A stretch of 64,000 bases of DNA from Polytrichum commune (lineage: Eukaryota > Streptophyta > Polytrichopsida > Polytrichales > Polytrichaceae), in the NCBI GenBank assembly GCA_950295325.1, contig OX485804.1, positions 19,778,001-19,842,000 of the forward strand, read 5' to 3'. Of this stretch, positions 49,979 through 62,364 are shown in pieces. How positions within the stretch are numbered: position 1 is the first letter of the stretch; each line of letters opens with the position of its first letter. The notes beneath the pieces were generated by a model. The model worked only from the letters and a program-made list of their open reading frames with translations, ran no database searches and was not told the origin of the DNA. The position numbers and the translations under genes are program-made.

Positions 49979-50023
49979 CTACACTAAACATCTTGTGTAG
50001 TGTGATTTAGATGTTTAGTGTAA
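49979..50023. repeat. 45-base fold-back of the CTACAC family
   Basis: CTACACTAAACATC at the left pairs with GATGTTTAGTGTA at the right, with almost no interior. It lies between the methyltransferase-like relic and the hAT pseudogene and is either a minimal element or two joined ends. Confidence 0.6.
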
Positions 50024-50233
50024 TGTTGTGGGTTTGACAATCATTAATTGAGTTAGTCTCGCCCATGGAATGATGTCCTTAGTTCCAATTCAATTTTGAA
50101 CAGTAGTTATCATATGACCCACATTTATTGATACCTCTTAAAAATGTCTTTACTTTCTTGTAAGTAGTTTTTCCTCTAATACTACCTCTAGAATTTTTTG
50201 TTTGATAAGTATTGAGGAAGTCTTTGGGGTGCT

Positions 50234-52473
50234 ATGACAAAGCGTCAACGTACAATGACAGACATGTTAGTTAGGGTGAGAAATCCTAGAGAGTCCGTGT
50301 TAGAAATTGAACATGTTGCTATCAATCCATCAACTTCAGCTATAAACAACGATGAAGAAAATCACATTAAAAATGCCAATGAAGAATGGAAAGATGCATG
50401 GTATGATCTATATGATTGGGTAGAGTTCAACAAAGAGTCAGGAAGAGTGTTTTGCAAAACTTGTAGAGAAAGAGGTGGAAAATTTGTGTATGCAAGTGAG
50501 GGTTCAACTAATGTTAAAGTTTCAGCACTACAATACCATTCTAAAAGCAATGAACATAAAAAATTGTCATATGCTAAACATGTGGGCAAAAAAACTTTGG
50601 AGAAATGTGTTGCTAAAGCTAACTGTGCATGTGACGAGGTTGTGATGTCACTCTTTAAGGCTGTTTATTTTCTAGGAAAAGAATCTATTCATTGCCACAA
50701 GTTTGCATTTTTGTGTGAATTGCTTGTGTCTTGTAAAACTCCAATAATTGAAAAGTTGTATCATCATGAAAAACCATGTGTAGACATGATGTTTGCAATT
50801 TTTACTAGACTTCAAAGACAAATCTTAGACATAATTCGAGATTCTAGATTTTTTGGCATAATGATTGACGAAAACACTGACATTTCAGTTTTGGGTCATC
50901 TTATAATTTTCGCTACTTTTTTAGAAGGTAGTGTTGTTACAACTAGTTTTTTTGGTTTGTTGTGGATTGTTGATGGGCAAAGAAGCTCAAGTGTGATTTT
51001 TGACTTACTTATTGGTGCTTTGAAGATTTGGGGTTTAGATATGAATAAGTATGTAGATTTTGGATCTAATGGTGCATCTACCATGGTGGGTAAGAATACA
51101 GGTGTGGCTACACTTTTAAAAAAGGTGAACCCTTTTTTTACCTCTACCCATTGTGTTGCTCACAGAACAAATCTAGCTGTTTTGGAAGCTTCTAAAATAG
51201 AAAGTTGTAAAGAATTGTCGTTGGATGTTGATCATGTATTGAATGTATTGGCTGGTCATTTTAACAAATCTTCTAAAAAAAAATCAGCTTTGCAAGCTTT
51301 ACAAGATGAATTGAACGATGCTCAAAAAACATTAAAAAGATATCACAAAATTCGTTGGTTTTCTAGATTTGAAGTTGTGACAACATTATGTGACTCGTTA
51401 GAGTCTGTATTGGTATATTTGCGTAATTCTTGCTCCTCTCCTAGTGTTGACGGAACTCACGTTTTGTATGACAAATTCAGAGAGTTCAAATTCATTTATG
51501 TTCTCTATTTTCTAGCAGACATTTTACAAATGTTTGGCAAATAGTCTAAGATTTTTCAATGCAAGCTTGTGGACATTTCTTATTTAGGGTCCATTGTGAA
51601 AAGCAAAATAGCTACTATAAGAATGTATTTTTTAGTTGAGGCTTGTGACTTGAATCATGAAACTTTCAATCCCTCTTTAGGATTTCATGTAATTCCATAA
51701 TTTGGACCTCCAGGTGGATTTCTCAGGCGTTTGTCAAGTGAAATTAGAGGGTCTAAATTTCATAGTGTAAACATGATTCGGGATCCTAGTGGGGTTGATT
51801 TAGAAGTTGCTTTGTCTTTTCAAAGGTTGTATGCTCAAGAAGTTTGTGATGCATTAGAAAATAGATTTGTTGACAATGATCTTATTGATTGTTTTAAGAT
51901 TTTGAGCCCTACTAATTTGCCTCAAAGGCAAGTTGGCTTGAGTTCTTATGGAGTTGTGTAGTTGTGTAGTTGGATTTGCTTTTGAAACATTATGGAGAAG
52001 AAAAGCGTATTGGGGGCACAACATATCCTCCATTGGTAAATGTTGTAGCTTGTAAGCAAGAATTTTTTGCTTTCAAAGTGCAAGGTAGTTGTGAATAGAG
52101 TGATCGTACCTTCGAGGATTTGTGGACATCTATAAGTTGGAGTCCTTCTTTGAAACTGAAATTTCCTAACCTACTAACACTTGCCGACATTGCAAGATGT
52201 CAATGTGTTAGTACTGCTACTTGTGAGAGAGCTTTCTCTGTGCAGAATAACATCAAGCAGAAGACTAGGAATCAAATGACAAAAACACACTTGGATAGTG
52301 TGATGCGGGTGGCGATTGAAGGACCAACCAAAAATTTTGAGTTTATTTTGGATGAAGCTATATCTTTGTGGAAGGATTCAAGAAAGTTTCGATTCTTGTT
52401 TACTAATCCTAAGAAATATCTTGCAGGAAGAGTAGAGGTTGAATCAGAAGATGGTGAGGACTTTCACCCTTAA
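50234..52473 (+). pseudogene. hAT-family transposase pseudogene (ZNF862-like, TTF zinc finger)
   Basis: An intronless hAT transposase relic. Residues about 61-110 form a TTF/BED-like zinc finger (FNKESGRVFCKTC ... YHSKSNEHKK). The catalytic core shows GIMIDENTDIS (about 208-218), DFGSNGASTMVGKNTGVATL and the KIRWFSRF motif. After the first stop the homology continues in the same frame to the C-terminal hAT dimerisation region (ADIARCQCVSTATCERAFS, near 52180-52240). In-frame stops occur at 51542, 51698, 51959 and 52096, and an eight-base tandem duplication near 51951-51968 shifts the frame. Full length would be about 740 residues. I could not define terminal inverted repeats, so element boundaries are unknown. 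Confidence 0.88.
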
Positions 52474-53256
52474 ACTCATTTGAATTTTAGCAACCTTTCA
52501 TTATAATCAACTCTTTAAAAAAGAGTTGGTTAATCCTTGGCCTTCAAACGTGGTGAAGGGCTAAGTCAGGTTCAATTCCTGCCAAGGATACCACTTAGTA
52601 CTCAAATTTTGAATTTAAAGCCTACAACATTAAAAGATATGAAGGATTTTAACCTACTAAAAATTAGTTTTGAAGGCAATTGGCGGGTAACTTAAAAACT
52701 CAAAAGGTTTTCAACTTACAAAAAATTGATATTGTAGGATGCAACCTATGCCATGAGGGAAATAGCCTATGCCCTTTTAAAGAGGTAGGCAATTAACCTC
52801 AATAACTTCAAAAACTTTTCGGACCATGGGTGTCGTATTAACAAGGTTTAATTGTAGGTTTAATATTATGAACATACTTTGTTTGGGACCTACATGCGCA
52901 TCGCACACATAGGCCAAACTACTTTATTTCCATCTTTAAGCCTATTCTATGCTTAGGGTGAGTTCCCATGTAGGCCACTCGCCCACTAGATTCTAGTGTG
53001 AATAAGGAAATACCCACCCAATGTAGAGGGGATTTGGTGGGGTAGGGTGTACGTGACAACTAGCTACTCCCATCTTCTCAAATCTAGGTCCACCTACTAA
53101 CTTCCTCCTCCAGGATAAAACCTCCTTCTCCTCCCAAAACGGGTCTTCAAGCCTTTGGTGACCGACACTTGTAGGTTAAAGATTCTTTAATAGGGCGCAT
53201 GAAAGTGTAGCAGCATGTGATTCATGAACACATTACGTCACATGCTGAAGTCAAAA

Positions 53257-53608
53257 CTACACTAAATGTAATGTTTAGTATCATATGGTATTTATTGTCA
53301 TTATGTTAACTTTTTGGACGACACTTCTCATGAGTAAGTTTACCAATACTGTCATGGATGAGTTCATCCATTGGCCAAGACCCTACCTTCTCTTATTAGC
53401 AACTTGTGATGAAATATTGTCATGGATGCTTGAAATTTGGATGAAAAATCCCTTAGTAAGTGACAGTATTTGCAACACTGTAAAATTCACAAGGAATGGG
53501 AAATAATGTTGGGTTAACATTTAGTGTTGGTGACACTATACTACAGTTTACAATTAGTATTGAGAAAGACAATTAGTTTTGGTGACACTAAATAACATAT
53601 TTAGTGTA
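53257..53608. mobile_element. CTACAC-family MITE, copy 3
   Basis: Starts CTACACTAAATGTAATGTTT and ends AACATATTTAGTGTA. The interior matches the copies at 17971 and 39501 (GTCATGGATG, GTGACAGTA-TTGCAACACTG, TGTTGGGTTAACATTTAGTG), again in the same orientation. About 350 bases, non-coding. Confidence 0.8.
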
Positions 53609-54243
53609 CTTTCACCTCATTCAACATTGTGTTGTGACCTTGAATGGATTAATGCTAGGGTGGTCTTGACGATGTGCCCACATGATTGTCTTCCTAACGA
53701 CACTACATTGTTTATGGTATTTAGTGTCACATGTGTAATAATGTCATTTACCCTATTTTGAGGCATATACTAGGTTACATTGATGATTAACAACTGCATC
53801 ACAACTATCACCTTATGGCACTTGGTATTCGAGTGCGCTTACTAATATCTTGGCATGAGCATGTTCAACAATGTTGCCATGTGCATGTTCAAGTGTTACG
53901 CCTATGTTACACAATGGTCTACACATTGACTAAAGTGTACACAAATGACACTTGCATTTAGTATGCTCAAGACTATCTTCCTCTTGCATACTAAAATGTA
54001 GACACATGGCACTTGTCATTAGTACGCTTAGAAGATTTTCCCCTTGCATACTAAAAAGCAAGACTGTCATCTTACATATCCCAATGTGCTACTCTAAATG
54101 TCATAATGTAGATATCTTTTCATTGAAAGGAGTTACTTATGTTGACGAATGAAATCATACTTGTTGACAATTAGCAGGCGTGACACTTTGACACCTCTAG
54201 GCATCTAGTTTAGGCCCTTTGCAAATAGTGTACGTGACACTAA

Positions 54244-54726
54244 GGGCCACTTCACACATGTGATTGAGAACCCATGACCAGTACACTTCAAGCACTCTCA
54301 TTGGTGGAAAAGGCGGAGCCGGTCCAAGTTCGCTACACACTACGCTTGAGGGACCAACAAAGTATGTGAATGCAAGGGATGTAGAGTCTACATGGATTCC
54401 TACATGGCATTGAATGGATCATGTTTCATGGTCACTCGGACTATAATCAAAAACCACCTCTTGGAGGTAGGCCTAACACAGATCCAAGAGACCATGGCCA
54501 ATGGTTTATTCTATTTTATCATGTGTGAGGACCCGCACGAATAAAAATTCATTGAAATAGCATTTGGTTGAGGGCCTGGTCGCATATGACTTCACACTAC
54601 ACTTGAGGATCCGTGACCACACTATATGATGATGTTGGAGGTGAGTTGGGATGGCCTTTGGACACTTTTCTTTTGGGCTCTCACAATTTCATGGTCTCGG
54701 CTCTTGGCTCGTGTGTGAAGTGGCCC
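54244..54726. mobile_element. GGGCCACTTCACAC-family MITE, copy 2
   Basis: Ends GGGCCACTTCACACA and TGTGTGAAGTGGCCC are near-perfect inverted repeats flanked by TAA on both sides, the PIF/Harbinger target size and sequence. The 483-base interior shares GGTGGAAAAGGCGGAGCCGG and GACGGCCTTTGGACAC-like segments with 56879-57383. Confidence 0.85.
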
Positions 54727-55151
54727 TAAATACCCTAAATGGTGAACTTGTTGGGTGCTCCACCCACGAGGAGGCATGAAACTTGTTGTTGAGGGCATTG
54801 CAATTGGAGGAGACTCCGCAAATCCTATTGAGACAAACTTTGGGAAGTTTGATTTGTTGTTGGCAACATTGCACCATGATGGCATGCAACGCGTTCAAAC
54901 ACGGAAGATCTACAAGAAGAACATCCTGATGATGTTTCTCATATGGTTTCTCACTGGAAATACTTCTCATGAGGTGTTTTTGGATGATGCAATATGTGTG
55001 GACAAAGTGGTCTGAGATGACCCTAAACTAACTGATGATAATGGATAGGTACCCAAACCAAACGGAGTGGTTGGTAGTTCAATTCCCGGTTGTGAAATTG
55101 TCTCTTTACTTGACGAAAAACTAGCTAGGTGGTCTAGTGCCTCTTGTGTTC

Positions 55152-55196
55152 CATATATATATATATATATAGTGTGTGTGTGTGTGTGTGTGTGTG
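55152..55196. repeat. (AT)n(GT)n compound microsatellite
   Basis: An AT run of about 18 bases passes directly into a GT run of about 25 bases. Confidence 0.9.
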
Positions 55197-56878
55197 AACA
55201 ATCCATCCTTGACCACATTAAATCGGCCCCTAATGTGCAGTGTGTCACCCACCTTTAACCTGAAGACTGGCTAGGATTTCGAGCAATCGTGTTATTTTAA
55301 GCGTTGTTTGAGATTTAGGTTGTAATATTACAATACACAATGTACATTCCCATTTCTTTGGCATTATGTAAATGTAAGGATGAGTTAGAAAGGCCATAGC
55401 ATGAATTCAGTGAACATTGGCAACAATGCATTTGTGACAATTCTCATGCCTTTTGATGGCATCCACTTTTTTTGGGTACATGTTTATGGCCATGAGCCAG
55501 TATTGTATAATGGAAAATATGAGGCAAGTATGTACACCATATTCAATACCATTGTGTGCTAATACGATGCACATTAGCTGAGTATACATGGTCATGACCA
55601 TATACTTTGTTATACATGTGGATATCACACCACGGGGAGGTCATTCCATTGTTAAGTTGAACACCATTTGCGAATAAAGTTTGTTACCCCTATATTACAT
55701 GCCATAGATAATTTTAAAATTTATGATATGTTTTCTACATATACATAACCATTGATAGTGTCTTTTGTATATTTTTTTTAAAAATGTTTTTAGTCATCTT
55801 CATTGTTGTAGTAGTTTTTTTAGTTCAATTCTGCGTGATTCTAATTAAACATGGTATGTTTTATATAAAAAGAAAACAAATCATCATATTTGGTTACTAC
55901 TTTTTACTATGTAATAGACTTTGTGTATATCTACTCATGAGAAAAAATCGATAAAATTTTGACCCATTTTGGTGATGCTTTATGTAAAAAGTAGATTTTT
56001 TTGGTTCGAATGTGCTGTTCAACTTGACAATGGAATGACCTCCCCGTGTATCACACATGGCACCTCATACATAGGGTATGGTGGATTTTTGGGATGCCCT
56101 CAATCTAAGATCTAATATTTGTTGAACAAGATGGTGTAAGAAGTGATCCACGAAAGGAGAATGACATTTTCATTTAATAGAAGACCCTCACCTATAATGA
56201 AACTGATTTTGTGGTGATTCTCACTTAACAATCCAACATCAATGAAGCCCCCTAGTGGAGAGTAAAAGGCCCATTTCTTAAAACGAATTTTCAAAAATTT
56301 GTACCACATATATATATGTTTGATAATCTATGGATTTTTTTTTGAGAATTTCCCAAGTCTTTAACCTACCTAAAGTAGAAAAGTTCCTTAAAAGGGACTC
56401 TTTTAGGCTCAACTACCTTATAGGATCCATGATCATGACTCCACTTTGTCACGATCCTTGAAACCTCTGCCACCCATATGGCATGCATCATGACAATCGC
56501 AATAAAGACCTTTCAATGTCATTCCAATGCCATGTCAGGCACATGAGTATTATTTGGTTCGTTTTTCATGTTCTCCAACTTCTACCAATCAAACTTACAC
56601 AACAAACCTTGTGTTGCATTAGCAAATCTACGACAAAACATATGCAACTCATACCTCCCGTGATGAAGTTATGTTTATTGGAAGTGAATGTTTGTTGATG
56701 TCTTAACTGGGGTGCATACAGTAGGTCCTCCCAATCGTGTTCGCTATTGAATGTAGAGTAGTTATTAACAATTTGAAAACATAAACCCAATCTCTTGTGG
56801 ACACGTGTCGTTATGATGATTGCTGCTCTTTGATCCTCACCAAATCATGTACAAATCAAATCTAGGGGGTCCAATTAA

Positions 56879-57383
56879 GGGCCACTTCACACACGACACT
56901 AAGAGCCCGTGACCGTGACACTTCAAGCACTCTCATTGGTGGAAAAGGCGGAGCCGGTCCAAGTTCGCTTCACAGTACTACGCTTGAGGGACCAACGAAG
57001 TATGAGAATGCAAGATGGATGTAAAGTCTACATGGTTTCCTACATGGCATTGAATGGATCATGTTTCATGGTCACTTGGACTATATTCAAAAACCACCTC
57101 TTGGAGGTAGGCCTAACACAAAATTGGGAGACCATGGCACTTCAAACGCTCACAACCGTTGATTTATTCTATTTTATCATGTGTGAGACCCCGCATGAAT
57201 AGAAAATCATTAGAACAACATTTGGTTTAGGGTCCGGTCACATATGGCTTCACACCACACTAGAGGATCCGTGACCACACTACATGATGATGTTGGAGGT
57301 GTGTTGGGACGGCCTTTGGACACTTTCTTTTGGGCTCTCACAATTTCCTGGTCACGGCTCTTGGCTCGTGTGTGAAGTGGCCC
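56879..57383. mobile_element. GGGCCACTTCACAC-family MITE, copy 3
   Basis: Ends GGGCCACTTCACACACG and CGTGTGTGAAGTGGCCC with TAA duplications on both sides. It is about 505 bases and highly similar to 54244-54726, so both probably moved fairly recently from the same source. Non-coding. Confidence 0.88.
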
Positions 57384-57430
57384 TAATAAGAACACGAGCC
57401 ATGTACCTTAATAAAAAGCCCCCTTTCCTA

Positions 57431-57756
57431 CTACACTAAATAGGTAGATTAGTGTTGGAAACACTAATAGTCGACGAAAACTCTAAATGTAAATTGTCTC
57501 TATAGTGTTAGAACACTAAATGTCAACTCTAACACTATTTGTACCAAGTAGTAACTTTAAATATTTACATGAGCGCATTTAGTGTTAGATGATATTTTGT
57601 AAATCTTGGAATGAAGAATTGAAGGAAGAAGAATATGAGAACCTCGTATTGGTATAATTTGTTCAAACCCTATTCAAACACTAATTGTAATATCAGTTGA
57701 AAATTAGTGTTTTAGGTAACTATTGCATCTAACACTAATCTACCTATTTAGTGTAG
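57431..57756. mobile_element. CTACAC-family MITE, long-TIR variant
   Basis: The first 26 bases (CTACACTAAATAGGTAGATT and onward) are the perfect complement of the last 26, the best-preserved inverted repeats in the window. Internally AACACTAA and TTAGTGTT recur several times. About 326 bases, non-coding. It ends about 260 bases upstream of the TATA box of the F-box/kelch gene. Confidence 0.85.
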
Positions 57757-58004
57757 CTGTGTGATGAATGTTGCATGCCTGGAGGCGTCTTTCTTGTGTG
57801 TGGTTTGCTGATGAGATAGTCTCGAGAAAAAGCACGCCCCTGAAAAAAGAATGCGCCAAAAAACGAGTTGATCGCCTGTGTGAGGCCACGATTTGGATTT
57901 GGTGCTGAAGGCCTGGACTAATGGTGATGAGCATGACAGCAGCCACGCTGGACTGGTGGATGACGCTGGCAGCTGATGTGGCATCTGTGGCCTCGCCCTC
58001 CACG

Positions 58005-58025
58005 CCACGTGGAACCGTTATAAAG
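58005..58025 (+). promoter_or_regulatory. G-box and TATA box of the F-box/kelch gene
   Basis: CCACGTGG (58005-58012) is a palindromic G-box; TATAAAG (58019-58025) follows after six bases. About 35 bases further on lies a CTATT-rich, pyrimidine-rich stretch suited to transcription start. That would give a leader of roughly 770 bases before the ATG at 58826. The close G-box/TATA spacing is striking but its regulation is inference. Confidence 0.6.
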
Positions 58026-58825
58026 GGGCATCCTCGACGGATCTCTGCTCCATGATCCAATTCTCTATTCTCTATTCTCTATTCTGGTTTAACTTAATCA
58101 CCAGGGTGTCACTCCTGTCGAATCGCGGATAGAGTGTTCTCGCGGCGTCGATTCTGGCATCTCTTAAGTTTGGATCAGTCTACACGTCTCCGCAACGTCA
58201 ACCAACATCCTTGAATCGTACTCAGATCTCACAGCAATTGATTTCAGCAGCAGAGAGGCAGCCAACGTCGTCTTGCAGGTCGCTTCTCATCGTCGACTTG
58301 GTCATGATGCTCTTGTTGGGATCGGTAGTAGTATGAGAGCTGGATGAGGATTGTCAGTTTTTGTAAGGGAAGCCCAATCTGGTCAATCGTCTCCTCCTTG
58401 AGAACAGGGGGCTCGAAGGATTTGTTTTAGGTTTGAGCTACATGCATCCCCGTCCCCTTCTGGCCAGTGCAGGATTTCATAGCCGGGGTTTTTTAACTTT
58501 AGAGTGTGATCGTCGCCTTCGTCCTGTTCTTGGGAGAGTCAAGAATTTTGAGAGCTGATGAGGGTAAAAAGAGGAAACCCAGACTGGTCTACCATCTTCT
58601 TTAGAACGGGTTTAAGTTGGGTTCGAGTTACATCCTATCCGAAGAGTTACAGACAGGAATTTTGATCGGGAGGGGTTAGCGGGCTTGGAAAATTTCCTCG
58701 GTGAAACTTGTCAGCAAGTTGTGGGTAGAGGTTGAGTTGAAAGTGAACTAAGGGAATTTAGAGCCGCCTTGCTCCATTGTGTGCACGAGGATTTAAGTCT
58801 GTAGTGTGGCATTTGGGGTTCTACG

Positions 58826-61800
58826 ATGGGGGCGATGGCGGTAGCAACTGGGCTGCCACAGGTCTGCCCGACCAAATCCTGCAAACCGGGAAAAATTTAT
58901 GATGTCACGGACGATAAATCACGGGGCGGCGAAGCTCACGATCATCAAGACGTGGAAGAATTAGAAGAGGTTGAGGGTTTATCATCCGAATGGTGGGGTT
59001 TCCAAACACCGGTGCACAGGGCCGCTGTGGAGGAAAAACATGCTCCCATCCATGGCGTGCCTCATGATGTGATGACGCTCATCTTTTCTCGGCTGCCACG
59101 GCAAAGCTTGGCAAATGCTCGCGTAGTTTGTTCGTCGTGGAAGCGTATAGCGGAGCATCAAGAATTAGCTGCTCTGCGCCGACAGGTTTGGCCTCCTCTT
59201 CTCCCACTCTACCTATTCAATACGTACAGACCGACGCACTTACAATACATCTAACACTGTATACACATTAAGTGCGGCATTAAAATTGGCATGCCATGTT
59301 AATTAGAGTGGTTTTTATGACCGGTCATATAGCACCAAGTGTCCCATGACGCCTGCTCTAGTTGCCACCAGTAATGAACCAATGTGGGTCGAGGATGAAG
59401 AGTGTGGGCCACACTAAATCAGATGTTTAGTGTAGTGTCAGAGTTAATTACGGAGCCAAATCGGCAGTCATGCTGTTCATTGAAATCTTGCATTTCAGTG
59501 TGTATTCTCGTCTTCACATTGGTCAAGGTGAAATTTCCTGGATTAACGGACACAAGAATACCTATCTGCCCCCTCGTTGAAGACCTTACCCAGGGAAAGC
59601 ATCACTCCAAATTCAGTAGACCGCATTTCAAACCATCCAAGAATTGCTTCGCAAGAGAAGATAGAGGCATTTGAGGTATTGCTGCATTGATTTGTTTCTT
59701 TGTTGGCTGCAAGTTTTTGAGGGATGTCATGTTTTTGAGTTACAGATCGGTGTTGCGGAGAGCTGGATATACGTACTTGCGGAGACACCCGAGGAGTCGG
59801 CATTCCGAGCGTATGATCCCATCGCCAACAGGTGGTCTGTGCTCCCTCCCACTCCCGGTCGCACCAGCGACGAGCAGTGGCAGGGCTTCTCTTGCGTTGC
59901 GGTCGGCCACAAGCTGCTCCTTATCGGCGGCTCTCGAGTTCACAAAAGCCCCATATCCGACAGATTCTCATCAGGTCAGGTTCACTCCTCAAAACCATAC
60001 AAAACCCAGGACCACAGTATGTACAATTTTTCACTCCATGCTGATGGTAAAATCCAGAGTGCAGACATAGTTTTAGGACCATTTTGACCGATTTTGACCT
60101 AAACATCCCTCGATCTTGCTCAATGTCAAGCACTCTCTTGAGCCATTTTGATTTCCCAGATGTAGTAGCTTTCGAAATCGTCTATCATCTTCACAAGCTC
60201 GACCACGAAATTACCTGCATGGTTATGAGGTATAAGTGCTCACATCTCCCAGATATACTTTGACAGTTTGATGACTTCGAGATCATATTATGTCTGCAAC
60301 TTTTCAGCAATCTGTAGTTTCTGTAATCTCAATCAATCATATCAAGTTTCTCGTGAAGACAACGAGATTCGTGAGTATGATGATTTTTTGAAGTTCTCAC
60401 TCCTCAATTTATTACGGGAGGTCCATAAGCATTTTATGTTTTTTGATCGTATAATGTGATTCCCTGATGGTATGGTGACTAACAACTTGTCTTTTCTAAT
60501 ACTAAGATCTCGAGAAACCCTTGGAGATGTTATGTTTAGAGCGCATTTTAGAAATGATTTACCCCTTCAATATTATGGTGTGGAGAATACCAAGAGATTG
60601 ACGGCTGTCTTGAATTCCTTGGTATTTGCATTGCAGGTGTAGTCTGCAGCGATGTCATAGTGTACAACGCGCTCACGAACAAATGGTCGAAAGCGGCAAA
60701 CATGACCACGGCACGAAGCTGGTTCGCAGCAGCGGTGGTCGGAACGAAGGTCTATGTCGCAGGAGGTCAAGGTAATACGAAATTTCTCGACACGGCCGAG
60801 GTCTACGACTCAGAAACAGATCAGTGGGAGCCCATTGGCAGCATGGGGAACAGGAGGTCGAGCTGCCATGGCGTTTGCCTCGATGGCCAGTTCTGGGTTA
60901 TCGCTGGTGAATATGTGAAGAACCACTACGACAACAACCAGCGGAGCTCTGCGGAAGTTTACGATGCCGAGACGGATACATGGCGCTTCATCCCCAACAT
61001 GTGCATTGATGACAACAAGGTTCGCACGCAACCTGCCTCACTTCGCCTAAAAACTTCTGACAGCCCGAGTCGAGAGCCCGAACTTGCAATTTTGAGAGTT
61101 CTAGTCAAATTCTAACACGATTTCATCCAAAGCTTAAATAAGCTTGTTGGAGATGTTCCACATGGGATTCGTGCGGTGCCATCTTGAGCATTGTTGGAAG
61201 CTCAGTAGAAAGCTGAAGCTTTTATATTGGAAATCCTAATGGTGTAAAGTGGACTCGAATGAACAAGCTTAAGTTAGAGGCCAACGTGACGGCTTCATTC
61301 TTCAAGCTCTCAACCTATCCAGTGGAATAGGTTTAGGGCTTAGGACTTGAAAATTTGAATCCATGGACTACATAACCGGCGGCGGAGAGTGGACGATGAG
61401 CTGCAATAGCAGCAGACATCCATGTATTCAAGCCGTTTATGGGACATTGACCGGTCTGCGCATGGACATATACTGAAGGCTATGAATGATGTTTTCTCTG
61501 CGTGCATAGAAAATTGTACAGGAAAGTTGTTGGAAGTGCTCTCCGCTTGGATGAGCCACCAGTTATGGCCTGTTTTCTCACACTGCGCCATTCCTTGACT
61601 GTTCAGGTGTTAGGGCCCAGTGCAACGGTGAATGGCGAGCTCGTTTGTGTGCATCAAAGAAAGATTATGGCCTACAACAAAGACTTAAACACGTGGACTC
61701 AGTGGGGACACATCAATGGGGGCGATGTGTATAGCCGACCTTACTCGCGGTTTGGATTTGTGTGCGAGGGCGTTGGCAGCAGCTTGTACGTGATCGGAGG

Positions 61801-61969
61801 CACGAGGGAGTACATGCAACACCGTCGGTACTGCACCCCACTCAATACAGTCGAGATCTGCGACCTGGATGGCACTAAGCAGCAGGCGTCGCAGATACGG
61901 TGGAAACTGGGTGCCGATATGGGCCACTGCCGAGGCACCATGTCTGCTTCCACCGTCTTGTCGTTGTGA
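58826..61969 (+). CDS. F-box/kelch-repeat protein
   Basis: Four exons in agreeing phase: 58826-59185, 59746-59974, 60637-61019, 61607-61969, giving 444 residues. The F-box lies at about 76-116 (IHGVPHDVMTLIFSRLPRQS ... VCSSWKRIA); it should bind SKP1 and place the protein in an SCF E3 ubiquitin ligase. Kelch repeats follow, forming a probable beta-propeller for target binding: ESWIYVLAETPEESAFRAYD, KVYVAGGQG...AEVYDSETDQW, FWVIAGEY...AEVYDAETDTW, KIMAYNKDLNTW and SLYVIGGTREY. The N-terminal 70 residues are acidic and unmatched. Length and layout fit the plant F-box/kelch family; the target is unknown. Intron 1 contains a CTACAC fold-back end. The start codon is the first ATG of a clean frame (GATGGGGGCG). 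Confidence 0.9.
59409..59435. repeat. Solo CTACAC-family fold-back in intron 1
   Basis: CCACACTAAATC, a short spacer and GATGTTTAGTGTAG form a palindrome like the MITE ends elsewhere. It lies within intron 1 (59186-59745) of the F-box/kelch gene and is preceded by GTGTGGGCC. Confidence 0.55.
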
Positions 61970-62364
61970 AAATCTCCCCCAACTTTTTGTGAATTAGGTA
62001 TTCTACGCCCATTGAGCACCCTTTTGAGTGAGTATTCTTGACCATTCGGCACCGACAAAGATGGACCATCATCACCACAGAAATTTTTTCGAGACTCTGA
62101 GTACCATACACGGTGCCATGCCCAAACAATCTTGGCAGGAAGGCAGTCAATTTCTATTCTGGCTGTCCAGAGAGACCTTGCTTTCTAATTTTCATTCTAT
62201 TTTTTATCCATCCTTTGAGACTTCCCACCTCAAAATTCTACCTCACGGGGTATGGAGCTGAGTCTCATCAGTCGTACAGTATTGGAGAAATAAACGATGT
62301 AGTATTAGTTTTAATGACTTAAATGTTCTTTGATTCAAAGTGTTTCAAATGTGATGCAATACTA

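Larger units (their letters stand above)
52474..57430. other. Non-coding region with nested MITEs
   Basis: This stretch after the hAT relic carries MITEs (53257-53608, 54244-54726, 56879-57383), an AT/GT microsatellite (55152-55196) and a segment near 52957 (TTCCCATGTAGGCCACTCGC) also seen near 42058. The short frames, such as 54755-55015, show no recognisable motif. Confidence 0.5.

Noticed and set aside
52533-52593. tRNA-like fold: TCCTTGG ... CAGGTTCAATTCCTG ... CCAAGGATACCA
   Set aside because: The acceptor and T-arm pair well, but there is only room for one short hairpin between them, with no proper D-arm plus anticodon arm. At best it is a tRNA-derived repeat head.
54755-55015. 86-residue plus-strand ORF near a MITE
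   Set aside because: No recognisable domain; it begins just after a MITE and runs into a microsatellite region. Kept out for lack of support.
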